A stretch of 64,000 nt of DNA from Sphagnum compactum. Taxonomy: Eukaryota; Bryophyta; Sphagnopsida; Sphagnales. The translations under genes and the position numbers were made by a program. Below the pieces are notes generated by a model that was given only the letters and a program-made list of their open reading frames with translations, ran no database searches and was not told where the DNA came from. This document shows, piece after piece, positions 36,395 to 49,480 of the stretch. Every line of letters begins with the position of its first letter. The first letter of the stretch is position 1. Where the stretch lies: assembly GCA_965153455.1 (NCBI GenBank), contig OZ234498.1, positions 13,516,001 to 13,580,000 on the forward strand. The letters are read 5' to 3'.

Positions 36395-36825
36395 AACATC
36401 CCTGGTTTTTAGCAATGCTTGAATCTTTGTTTTCCTTTGCAATATGTTTGTTAGCTCACTTTGTTTTTTGCACATTTAAAGCAGCAGATAACCACAATTG
36501 TTCAAGTGAATTTTTGGCATGGACTGTCAGCTTGTCTGAGCATCCTGAGTTTCTCTGCCAAGTTTGCATCTTTGTTTCCCTTTACAATATGTTTGTTGAC
36601 TCACATTTTTTTTGACACATTTAAAGCAGCAAATGACCACAATTGAAAGTGAATTGTGGGATAGACTGTCAGATTCTTGAGCATCCTTAGATTTCTGCAA
36701 AGTTTGAATCTTTGTTTTCCTCCACAATATGTTTGTTGGGTCACATTTTCTTGTACCTTTAAAGCAGCACATGACCACAACTGAGGTGAATTTTGGGATG
36801 GGCTGTGAAGCTTATGGCCTATAAC
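36395..36825. repeat. Tandem repeat, about 142-bp unit, 3 copies
   Basis: 'tctttgtttYccttYacaatatgtttgtt' begins at about 36424, 36569 and 36709 (spacings 145 and 140). Each copy also contains 'catttaaagcagcaRatgaccacaa' and 'gaatttWgggat-gactgt'. The copies are clearly diverged, so the array is old. Confidence 0.88.
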
Positions 36826-37599
36826 ACCTCTCAAGCACTCGTCAACTAGAAACTTTACAAGGAAAAAAATTCTATTCCATTAGGTGGGTCATTGAATGCC
36901 TTGAAACATTGTTGTTAATTTGGTAATGGTGGGCTTCTGTGCAGGGGGCTTGTTTACAGGCTCTGCATTAGAGAGATGTAGTGTGTGTGAAGGTCGAGGA
37001 AGGCAATTGTGTATGCCATGTGCAGGCTCAGGCCTGGCAAACCATTGGCTCTATACTCCAGTTGATCGAGGAGCTTGGGGACCTCGCGGAAGCTAATAAG
37101 CTAAGCATGCTCCTCTATCTATCTCCCTACCCTTTCAAAGGCCCATTTCAAAATCGTAATACCATGGGTTTTGCCAATTTCTCAATCCTTTTCTCTTAGC
37201 TTAATTTTGTACAATTCTTTTTGATTCTTTTCTCTTCTCTCAAGAGTCACAGCCCCAATACCGAAAGGGGCTATATAATATATTAGAGAGTTCATAGATC
37301 AATCCTCATGTTCTTCAAGTAGGACGATATAAACCTGCAACTGTCAATAACACTTTTTTAAGTAACTTATTTTAGCTACCGTTCCTTACAATGAATCTGT
37401 TTGAACTTTGTCATCCCTGGCGATTCTCTTCTTTTTCCAATTGTGGGTTCAAAATTTTGTGTCATTTTTCTCTTCCCAGATGTCAAGAACTTGAAAGTTT
37501 GGGTACATGGCACATAACATGATTAGAACCAACACCACAATGCTTTTTTACCAACTTGCAATCAAAGGCATTGCATGGAGCTTGGTCTTGTTCACTCAA
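36826..37599. other. Intergenic, no gene seen
   Basis: A frame over 36981-37199 reads VQAQAWQTIGSILQLIEELGDLAEANKLS, but it has no splice partner or known family. I leave it uncalled. Confidence 0.4.
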
Positions 37600-39200
37600 A
37601 CAAATAAATAAGGGCACAATTAAAGTATTTGACACCCCTTTTATAAGGGTATTGCAAGCTCTACTCAAAGAGTGTTTTCCATGACGGGGTTATTGCAAAC
37701 CAAGTGGATAATCAAAGTAATATAGAGCTCTAGTCCAATTTAGATGCATTTAATGCATGTTGTACTCATGTTCATAAAACAAAATACTCAATGAATGTGC
37801 AATACCCCTTTTAAGGTATCCCAGAAATTACAATGGGTTCCATAACATACTTTTTGAAATGTGGAAGGGTATTGCATAGCCCTAACAAAACTTAGAAGGA
37901 ACACAATACTCTTACTCTTAGTAGGGTACTCAGTAAACACCGTGGGCTGAGTTATTTTGGTCTAGGCTATTAGAGGGGTTTTTGTTCATGCCCAAAAGTA
38001 TTCAGTGAACATGCAATATCCCTTTTAGGGTATCCTAGAAATACATTGGGTTCTACAACATATCTTTTGAAACGTGGAGGGGTATTGTGTAGCGTTACCA
38101 AAATTTACAAAGAAACCAATGCCCTCATTGTATTTGGTAATTAAACACCATGGGTTGGTTTATTTTGGTTTATGCTATTGGAGAGGTATTTTCCATGCCC
38201 AAAACTACTCAATACACCTATAATACCTTTTAAAGGGTATCTTAGAAATACATTGGGTTCTATAACATATCTTTTGAAACGTGGAAGGGTATTGTGTAAC
38301 GTTACCAAAATTTACAAAGAAACCAATGCCCTCATTGTATTTGGTAATTAAACATCATGGGTTGGTTTATTTTGGTTTATGCTATTGGAGAGGTATTTTC
38401 CATGCCCAAAACTACTCAATACACCTATAATACCTTTTAAAGGGTATCTTAGAAATACATTGGGTTTTATAACATATCTTTTGAAACGTGGAAAGGTATT
38501 GTGTAACGTTACCAAAATTTACAAAGAAACCAATGCCCTCATTGTATTTGGTAATTAAACACCATGGGTTGGTTTATTTTGGTTTATGCTATTGGAGAGG
38601 TATTTTCCATGCCCAAAACTACTCAATACACCTATAATACCTTTTAAAGGGTATCTTAGAAATACATTGGGTTTTATAACATATCTTTTGAAACGTGGAA
38701 AGGTATTGTGTAACGTTACCAAAATTTACAAAGAAACCAATGCCCTCATTGTATTTGGTAATTAAACACCATGGGTTGGTTTATTTTGGTTTATGCTATT
38801 GGAGAGGTATTTTTCATGCCTAAAACTACTCAATACACCTATAATACCTCTTAAAGGGTATCCCATAAATACATTGGGCTCCATAACATATTTTTTGAAA
38901 CTTAGAAGGGTATTGCATAACCCTGCCAAAACCTACAAGGAAAGCAATACCCTTATTGGGGTATTTAGTTTAGACCATGGGCTAAATTATTTTGGTTTAG
39001 ATTATTAGAAAGATATTGTTCATGCATAGGAATATTCAATGCACATGCATTACCCCTTGTAAGGTATCCCATAAATCCTTTGGGCTATATAATATATCTT
39101 TTAAAACTTGCAAAGGTAACCATACCAAAACTTAGAAAGAAAGCAATATTTGCATCATATTGCAATAATATCCTAAGCTATGTAACAAACAGATATTTTT
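37600..39200. repeat. Satellite-like tandem array, 207-bp unit, about 7 copies
   Basis: The landmark cattggg occurs at 38044, 38251, 38458, 38665 and 38872, exactly 207 bp apart. More diverged copies lie at about 37831 and 39078. The three central units are nearly identical and the edges are progressively diverged, as expected for unequal-crossover homogenisation. Each unit contains 'catatcttttgaaacgtgga', 'gtaattaaacaccatggg' and 'ctactcaatacacc'. There is no coding frame. Confidence 0.95.
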
Positions 39201-40649
39201 AAAATATTTATTCCATGTTCAATATGTCATGGCCTACATATTGATTCAAATAAATGAAAATATTGCAAACTTGGTCACATTGATAATAAAAGGTAAACTT
39301 GAGCGAAGTTAAGGAGTTTAAATGCAATATCCACATTGTATTGTGATAATTCTTTAACCATGAAACATAATGATATATTTTAAATATATGATCCTCTCCC
39401 CCCCAATGTATCGAGTGGTTTTTTTCCTCACTATAGGTAATAAGTTTTATAGTTGAGGTTTTTCTTATGGACCTTGTGACCATTTTGTCCATGTGTCAAT
39501 TTTTGGCAAAACCTTTTAACTTTTGTTTGTCAGATTACCCATGCAAGCAATAGTTTCAGCAATTACTATCACCTTTTACTACATCAAGTATTTGATGTTT
39601 TAAAAGACTTTCATATTTTAATTAAATATGCAGACATGCAAAACATGATAGATCACTGATTTGTCTTCATGCTTTTGCATATTCATTTGGGCATTGTTAA
39701 AACAAGTAGCATTAAGAAGAAAAAGACATAAATGGTAACCCTGGAGAACACAACCCAACTCTCTAGAGAAGATTGTTGCTTGCTACCACATGTTCAACCC
39801 GAAGCTACTGCTTGAAAATGATGGGTGGACAGAGCTTTGTACAACCATAGTCTACTGTTTGAAAACCGTGGGTGGACATCAAAACTTACAGCCATGGTGT
39901 ACTACTTGAAAACAGCAGATGGACAAACTCATGCATATGGGTCATTCTCATAATTATTATGAGGTTTGGCCACCCACCTAGTAATACAACTATCAGGAGC
40001 ATCATTCACAGACACCAATTGTATCACAATGTTTTACAGTACCAAGCATCAGCAATGCATCGTGCATGTTCTTAGTTTGGGCATAAGGTTTCCTGTGAGC
40101 ACTTACATAGGAGTCCTTCTGTTGGTTTGACAAGTAACAGATCCTCTCCACGAAACAAATCAGTGACTTGTTCACACAAAGTAAACAGAAACATCTTCAT
40201 GAGCACTGAGAACTTTCCCATCCTTGCAATTGAAGTCACCTGAGTGAAATTGAGAGATGACCCAATAGTATGATTATACCCATTTCAGATCTGACAACAT
40301 AGCAGCAGCATATCAACAAACATGAAAAAGAGGAAACCCAACCATAAAGAACAGAAAAATAAAAATAAAAGATAAAACCAAGGAGTGGCTTGAACAACAG
40401 TTATGGTCATCCACAGTACAAATTACAAAGAACCCACTATCCAAAAACTAAATTATCTGCATAACTACTGACAATTTCTCAATTCAGTTATCAAATGACC
40501 CTAAGGAGCAGTTTGCAGGTGATTAATCCAAAAACCAGCTGAACAAAAACAATCCTTGGAACACTGAACAGAGAATATCCTAAGTCCTCTTGCACCAAGG
40601 GTCCCGGTATGGAAACTGATGATGAAAATAGATGGTGCCTAGTTTCAGA
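39201..40649. other. Intergenic, no gene seen
   Basis: AT-rich sequence. 39770-39920 contains three diverged 'ctactgtttgaaaacc-tgggtggac' segments (about 39800, 39851 and 39901), a short degenerate repeat. 40380-40640 is the likely 3' untranslated region of RPF1. Confidence 0.55.
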
Positions 40650-43600
40650 TTAAAGAAAAAATCGCCTCCGGCTTGTGTCCATATCAGGCTGCCAGGTCCC
40701 ACAAGACACAAAAGAATCAAAAAATGGCATCACCCATTCTGGCAAGAACATGCTTGGAGAGAATCCCATCAATCAATGCCAGCAACTCATATATGTATAA
40801 CAGCAGGTTATGACAGCAAAAGCTACAGTTCAGGTCACAGAAATAGGAAGAACCTAATAGCTGCTGTACCTTGTGGACCCACTCATACTCTCCATATTTT
40901 GAATCAAAGGTGCCATGCTGCAAGCTTTGTAGCTTTAGTGTGAAACGTGGACCGCACTCCTGTAGTAAAAACCACTGGCAATAAGTCCATTATCTGACTC
41001 AAAGTTATCATTCTGGTTCATCTAGCACGACAGAGCCACTGTCACCCACATATATGAAGGTATGCTGTTAGTTATGAGGTGTCAAATATAGCCCATAACA
41101 CGGGCACTAATGTAATGCACTCAGTAGCCTTATGGTGCTATAGGCACCATAACCATTCTGCACACAGTAACAAATAAACAGAATAGCACAGCATGGTGGA
41201 TGAGAAAGCAATAATGAGTATAGAGGAACATTAACCTGGAGCCTTGCAATCACAGCTGACTTGGGAGTACGCTTCTTCACATCAACTGTTGAATCCTTGC
41301 TACTTGCCGAAACTTTACCCTTCACCTCCTTCTCCTCAAAGATGTACCTAAGCCACATTGCCAATGAAACCAGCATAACTCAGATTGTTCAGGACTAAAA
41401 CTTAGCACCAAGACAAATGCTTTCAGTATGTTACATCCATGTAACCAACAAATCTGGAATTGAAGGTGAGAATAGTTTTATGAACTGATGTACCATAAAT
41501 TGGTGAATAGACCTGCAATTGTATTTGATAGTAGCAGACTTGTTACCTATGATGCCGGAAGAAAATGAAGTCCCGTTGGTTGTGAAAAGTAACTGCACGT
41601 CGTCCTCTGAATTCAGGATCTTGAGGGAAGATTGATGCAAACATTCTGCAAATCAGATTTTCCAGTTGGAAATTCAGTCATCACATTACATCAGCTTGGT
41701 CTGACATATCTGAGTCCATTAACCATTTTGTGCCAACACTAGGTGAAAAATTTGGCTGGTTCCATTGTTTAGAGCCTGGCCAACACCAATACCAACCAAG
41801 GAATAGCTAAGGATTTGCAACTGCCAAAAAAGACAAACAGAAGTAGAATTTCAGTAGATGACCTTCCAACTCGAAGTCCAAGACGTGTTGTGAAATTGTT
41901 GAGTATGAGCTCAGGCATATGCCGTGTTGGCCGACCATGCCCCTAACATATGCAAACAAAGGAGATTTCAATGTTAGCATTCTACCAATAAATATGTGCA
42001 GTGCCACAAACAAATGGATGGATCATACTAAAAAGCTGCAAATGAAAGGTATGCTTGACATTGACGACAGAAGCAAAGTCTGATGACATCACTTTGGAAG
42101 CAAATGCCATAAAAACACTTACTACTGGCCATAACAATCTCTGGTATATTTAAATTGCAGCCGATAGTACATATATGGCACAACCTTGATTTTCTTGCTT
42201 AGCTTCACACTTGAGAGCTTGAAATGTGCTGTGGGTCCATCAGGCAAGTTGACAACCAGCAATCCATCTGCCCAGCAGTTCATGTAACAGATGTTAAAAA
42301 AATGCCTGCCATGGATTCAAAGAGCTGATAAAGACTTTGAGCGGGGGAAAGATGAAAACATACTAGGATATTTCCGATCCTCATTCACTACAATCATGCT
42401 TGTGAAGTCACGATTCTTTGCATACTTCACAATCTGTCACATCCAACAAAGGCCACAAAAAAAGAATAAGCAACTTAAAAATGATCTTGGTTCTCATCTA
42501 CTTGAAAAATCTCAACACAACAAGGGCAACAATCCCTGTGACACCTCCTGCCAAGAGTAGGTTAATATGAAAAAGAGAAGTTAAAACCCTACCTGCTTGA
42601 GATCATAGGAACCACGTTTGTAATAATGTGCATTTGGTATCACTGTCAACAGCTCTTTGATGAAATTCCGCGTGTTCTGTATTAGACATGAAACAACCAA
42701 GAGAGTTGACAAATCCCAACCTTCAAGCCTCTTTCAGGATAAAACGTAAGAGGCAAGAGATGGAGGGGCATGTCATATATCCAGCACTTGGTTTGAAAGA
42801 GAAAATATAGGAACTGAGACAAGAGGGAACAGAAAGAAGAATATTGCTGACAATGACAATGTTGCCAAATCTCTGCGCACTAGTTGAAACACATAGTGAA
42901 CGAGATGCAGATAAAGCAAACACATCGAATAACAGTTTCCATTCTTGACAATGCTCATCATGAAGCAAAGACACTCACATTACAGCATGCTTGTGAGGTC
43001 GTAATGAGCAGCTTGGGCACATGTTCACGCATGAAATGAGCATTAAACTCATCTGCAGCATTGTCTGCATGCAACTGTTTTCCAGTAATACAGAGATCAA
43101 GCAAAAGCATGTCCGTGTAAGAATATTGAAACAAAACTCAATGTACGAGAACATAAGAGTAATAGAAAAACAAAAGGCTGAAAATCAGGAGAGCCTCAAT
43201 ACCTAGACAGAAAACACAATGTGTGCATATCAGGTGCCTGTCATAACAAAGGTTCAGGGTTTAGGGTTTGAACATCTTGCATAGAGATCCATATAGAAGA
43301 CCATGTGAAACCAGAAGCAGAAATGCCTCTTCATCATCAGACTGCGCTAGGGTTTTAAACACCTCGCATAGAGATCCATATAGAAGATCATGTGAAACCA
43401 GAAGCAGAAATACCTCTTCATCATCAGGCTGTGCTAGGGTTTCATCAATTTCGCGAGTATTTTCAATAGTGCGAGGAATCTTCCGTGGTTCCGGCTGCAA
43501 AACATACCAGAAAATCACAGAAACCTCATCAGGATGTACTCAAGAATCCTCGTTGATGTAATTTCACAAGCAAAAAACTCCAAAGTACACAGAGACTTGT

Positions 43601-43909
43601 GAAAAACAACAGGGGGATTCAACAGGTAATGCAGGAACGACAGAATTACAAACAACAGAAAGGAGGTTAAAAAAAAATAAAACAAAAATTTCTCACCACT
43701 TCTCCTAACTCAAGGGCTTGTTTCTCCGCTAAATCACGGGCTTTGATACGCTTCTTCTTATCCAAAACCTTTTCATGCTTCAACTTGGAGTATGCCTCCG
43801 ATCTCTTGTGCTTGTTCTTTATGTGCGACGGCAATTTTGCTCCAGCTTTCCGCAACTCCTTCTCGCCATCATCTTCCTCTCCATCATCCTCCCTCTGCCG
43901 CTTCCCCAT
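40650..43909 (-). CDS. RPF1: Ribosome production factor 1 (Brix domain), 60S assembly
   Basis: Eleven exons from ATG at 43909 downward: 43909-43697, 43494-43414, 43074-42979, 42676-42593, 42433-42364, 42267-42185, 41942-41863, 41645-41547, 41347-41236, 40959-40870 and 40688-40650. They give 348 residues, the normal length, with continuous phase. The lysine-rich N-terminus ([15 protein letters not shown]) is followed by [13 protein letters not shown]. The Brix domain then includes [72 protein letters not shown] and [16 protein letters not shown], ending in [12 protein letters not shown]1 acts in the nucleolus in maturation of large-subunit pre-rRNA. The gene is divergent from RPL7. Exon 6 ends in a weak donor (GTTGTG). 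Intron 2 begins in an 87-bp duplication of the exon 2 end. Confidence 0.93.
43265..43438 (-). repeat. 87-bp tandem duplication of an RPF1 exon 2 end and its intron
   Basis: 'gcatagagatccatatagaag' occurs at 43279 and 43366. The copy next to exon 2 keeps the donor GAG|GTATTT (at 43413). The downstream copy reads GAG|GCATTT, so the duplicated donor has lost its GT. The unit is 29 codons long and both copies stay open in the exon frame. Confidence 0.85.
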
Positions 43910-44533
43910 CCAACTCTGCCTCCTAAAAACACAGCAAAAAAAAAAAGAGGCCAAAAGAATTCAATTCTCGCTCGCTCGCTCGCTCGCTCGCATTCCCACA
44001 CAATCGACAAACACTCTCTCCACAAAGCTATCTGCGATGAAGAAGCAAATTCACGAAGGCGCTACAGAAACCCTAACTATGAATTAGGGTTAGGGTTCTG
44101 ACATTGTATGTACCAACTTGTTCCAAAATGGACAATTTTTTGCACAAAAAACAAAAATACATAAATGTCAGAAATAACCCAATTTCCCATTATTTCCCAT
44201 AATGGGAAATTATCAAATTCTTTTTTTTTCTATCAAAAAAAAGAATTTGATAAGAAGGAAAGACAGTTAAAAAAAGAAAAAGAAAAAGAAAAAAAAAGAC
44301 TGGTATTAGAAAAACTTAAATTACTAATATTTTATTGTAATGAGATCGTATCCGTCCATGAAGACGGTAGAGGGGGCTTAGAGATCTCGTGCCGTGGATT
44401 AATGTAGTAAGCGTGACGATATCTTAGCCGTTGATAAAGACAGTAAATAGGATGATGTGGTACCGTCGATATTAGGGTTAGGGTTTTATGTGGTTTGCGT
44501 TGCGGTGGAAAGGGTTTGGAGCGAGAGCTTTCT

Positions 44534-44578
<45 letters not shown>

Positions 44579-44631
44579 TTTGAATACGTTGTCGGAGGAA
44601 TTTGTGAGAGGGGGTAGATCGTGGCTTAACG
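43910..44631. promoter_or_regulatory. Bidirectional promoter between RPF1 and RPL7
   Basis: The 722 bp between the two start codons contain AGGGTTAGGGTT-type telo-boxes near 44086-44099 and 44471-44487. There is also a CGCT tetranucleotide run at 43971-43991 on the RPF1 side, and a long CT microsatellite (44535-44576) in the presumed RPL7 leader. Telo-boxes are known elements of plant ribosomal-protein and translation-gene promoters, often active in dividing cells. Co-regulation of this pair is inferred. Confidence 0.75.
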
Positions 44632-46364
<1,733 letters not shown>

Positions 46365-47884
46365 GTTTGTCGGGAAAACTTTGCTTGTTTCTCAGAAAAG
46401 TTTGAACAGCACAATTGTCAGCTAGATACAGGTTACATCTTTGAGATAGCTTGAGAAATGGAAGTACTTTTCCTCAAACGGTTGCTGCTGAAGGTTACTG
46501 GGTTGTTACCATGTCTCTTCTGTCACTTCTCTTTCTGCACACTTGCTGTTGCTCAGGACATCACAAACTGTGATTAATTCAAGGTCTCCTTTGTTTCTCA
46601 TGGGATATGAAGCACATCTATGATTGCCCTAAAGACAGAAAGATTTTTTAGAAGATAATCACTGCCTGTGAAGGTTTGGGGTTGTCACATGAACTAAATA
46701 TATTTGTAGGAGTCAAGTCCCACATACATGGTGGATATGTGCGAAATCCAGTTCAGATTATTCCAAAGACCAGGATTGTTAGGATTGTTTGAAAGACAGG
46801 CAGAAACTAGGGCGTAGACAAACAACGATCTCAGAATTTCTTTGATATTTAGTATACACTATCGAACAAATTGAGGTGATTGATTCCAATGGAAATTGCA
46901 TGTTATGATTGAGTAGTTGTGGGAATTTAGTTTTGTTAGCTTTGATCCTGACTAACAAAGAAAGAATAGTTTGTATGCCCATAAGATGGGTTAATGCATG
47001 GAGGGAAACTTCCCGAATCATTACTCATATCACCGGAGTACTTTAGGTGAAATCTCAATTGTATTGCCCCAGCCTGTTTCTTAACAGTGTCAAAACTTTG
47101 AAATTATGTGACAAGTACAAACCTCACATCCTTAATACCCACGACCTATTTGCCCCAAACCCTAAACCAACAACCTATACCAATATGGTCTCAAACATAA
47201 TACCCTCCAAGAGCTTTAATGATCAAAATTAAACAGAAGAAAGTGAGAAAAGGTGATAACAATTCTGTATGTTATCCTGTTTGGTGCTAATCATGGCATA
47301 TGAGAACTTGCACTACAGCTATCCTAACAACATTCAAACTGCCTCATTAACTCAGTGCAAACCCAATTCAGAAATTTCAGTGTAAGGATGTTCTTGAATG
47401 CATTTTTTGCAGCCAGTACTCCTGGCTCAGAATTGTGGTGAGAGTCATGGTGTAATGGTTCTAATTCAGTGGGTGGATTGACACCAAACCAAAGCTGTTG
47501 GATACCACAGAATCCCCTGAGAATTCTGATGTATTTCAGCAGTTGCACTCATGATGGGTTCTAGCTTTGTCATTAGAGGAGTAGCTCCATTCAAGGCAGG
47601 GAACCCGAAACACAACGTCTTTTGTTTCCCTCAAGATAGATTCAGTGACAAAAGAATTAAGGCTAAGAAGATGCAACCTGCTGTCAGACCTAATTTGCAT
47701 TCTAAAACAGTGAGCATAAAGCCTATGAGTGAGAGCTAGAAAAGAAGGCAGACAAGGTTATGAATGTCTCTCTGTACTCTGATACACTACCAAGTTGTGC
47801 AATGTTGCATACTCTTCTGATACTATCTTGAAAAAATCCTGAGACTACTACTACCCTTTGTGATTTGTTCAGCATGCAATATAA
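46365..47884. other. Intergenic, no gene seen
   Basis: Space between the convergent 3' ends of RPL7 and mS29. One CCCTAAACC occurs near 47158. Small open frames, such as 47551-47739, have no recognisable relatives. Likely 3' untranslated regions occupy both edges. Confidence 0.6.
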
Positions 47885-49480
47885 TCACAAGAAGCGACAA
47901 AGTGTTCGTAATTCATTACCATTTCCATTTGTGAGATAGTAAAGCCTGATCAATTCATCTTCAGTTGGCTCCTTTGATGTTACCTTGCACCTGTGATAAT
48001 ATTGAAGAGCAGTGCTGGCCTCAATGGGACTGTATCGGGGATAGTCAAATCTCACCCCCTTTGGAACACCAGGCAACTGCATGGGGAGCTTGCCAACTGC
48101 ATTGGAGTGGCAGAAGGCCGTCACCATCATTTCTGCCGTCCCTTCCATTGATCGGAATGCTTTCACCATTGCAAGCTTTTCAGCATGTATTGGTTTGCCA
48201 GCCCGCACTCCGTACTGACTGAATACGAACCAGCTGTTGTAATCATCAATCGCAATAAGTACAGGAACCTCCTTCACCAATGAAAGCTCTTGTCTCAACC
48301 TCACCACAGCACCTACACCAGCATGGGACATCGACAATCCATTCTCCACCAAATGCTTCAGTGTCGCTCTCTCTGGTAATGATATTTGCTGCAAACCCCT
48401 TGCACGGGGAACACCAGCTCCTTCTCCTAAAGGTATAGGGTCCAAAATATGGCACGGTAGAGTGTCCAGCAATTCTGAGTGACTCTTCAGGAAGCCCTCG
48501 AGAGCTGTGTGGGCAGTGACAGGTGTATCAACAAGTCCCGTTTCTTCATTTCGGTAATAAAAACTCCCCTGTGTCCACTCCTTTGCACTGGGGATGTAAA
48601 ACACCAACCAACCCATTGCCCGAGCCCAATGAACAAGCATCCCAAGTGCAACACTCTTCCCACTCCCTACTGGTCCATCTAGGATGTACTTCCTCCTTGG
48701 TCTTGTAGAGATGGCATCTTCAGGAGGGAGATCGAATGCTGGTTCATCTGCAACACATGAGTGTAACAGATTACATAGTTGCATCATCCGTGTTCTGATG
48801 AGCACCGATTTCTGATTTGATGCTTCAAACTCTTTCCTCAATCCTCTAGGCAAACCCTCTCCAAAGTCCTGCATAAGAACATCCTCACTGAATGTGAAAT
48901 ACTTCAGCACATCATCTGCAGTGACTTGAGACAAGCTTTGTGCTGGAGTAAAAAAGGATTTGATCTCCTGAAGATCATCACTATTACTCTTCCCAATCTG
49001 AACTCCATCCTGTGTTTCTGGGAGAAGCTGCTGCTGCTTGTCACTACTGCTGTCTTCTCTCTCCAAATGGCCTTCTTCTTCTTCTCCAGCAGCCACCACC
49101 CTTTCCTCCATTGATGCCATGGCAGACATCTTCCTTCCATCCACAAAGAAAGGTCCAGATACTACTGCTTCACAAGCTGGTTGATTTCCTGCAAGGCTCC
49201 AGCCACAGCCATGACTCTGAGAAACCCTAAGCCCTGACAACTGTGATCCGAACCAGCCTGCAGCAGTCATCATCCTTTCTCCTGGAAGAGCAGCAGGAGG
49301 AGCACACGTCGTTGCTGTACGAGCACGGCCATCTCCTCCTTGATCGCCGTGCTCGTCGAAATTAGGAGTCTGCAGCAAACTTGATGAAATCTTCTTATTA
49401 GGGTTGCGCGTTCGCATGCGGAAAGATCCTCCTCGAGAGCTTTTTCGAATTGTCGCTGCTACTGCTGCTGCCGCCGCCAT
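47885..49480 (-). CDS. MRPS29: Mitochondrial small-subunit ribosomal protein mS29 (DAP3 family)
   Basis: An intronless frame of 531 residues from ATG 49480; the frame opens 12 nt earlier with GTG, which is unlikely to be used. The first 60 residues are rich in Ala, Arg and Ser and lack early acids, like a mitochondrial presequence. A long variable linker with an acidic EEEEGHLEREDSSS stretch follows. The DAP3 core begins near residue 165 with FFTPAQSLSQVTADDVLKYF. It has a Walker A GPVGSGKS (about 269-276), a Walker B-like VPVLIAIDDYNSW (about 405-417) and ends FDYPRYSPIEA...YYLTNGNGNELR. DAP3/mS29 is a GTP-binding protein of the mitoribosome small-subunit head. The N-terminal extension is longer than usual, so a downstream Met cannot be excluded as start. 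Confidence 0.9.
   Translation of the reverse strand: MAAAAAVAATIRKSSRGGSFRMRTRNPNKKISSSLLQTPNFDEHGDQGGDGRARTATTCAPPAALPGERMMTAAGWFGSQLSGLRVSQSHGCGWSLAGNQPACEAVVSGPFFVDGRKMSAMASMEERVVAAGEEEEGHLEREDSSSDKQQQLLPETQDGVQIGKSNSDDLQEIKSFFTPAQSLSQVTADDVLKYFTFSEDVLMQDFGEGLPRGLRKEFEASNQKSVLIRTRMMQLCNLLHSCVADEPAFDLPPEDAISTRPRRKYILDGPVGSGKSVALGMLVHWARAMGWLVFYIPSAKEWTQGSFYYRNEETGLVDTPVTAHTALEGFLKSHSELLDTLPCHILDPIPLGEGAGVPRARGLQQISLPERATLKHLVENGLSMSHAGVGAVVRLRQELSLVKEVPVLIAIDDYNSWFVFSQYGVRAGKPIHAEKLAMVKAFRSMEGTAEMMVTAFCHSNAVGKLPMQLPGVPKGVRFDYPRYSPIEASTALQYYHRCKVTSKEPTEDELIRLYYLTNGNGNELRTLCRFL

Noticed and set aside
37600-39200. CRISPR-like regular repeats
   Set aside because: Units are 207 bp with no unique spacers; this is a eukaryotic tandem array.
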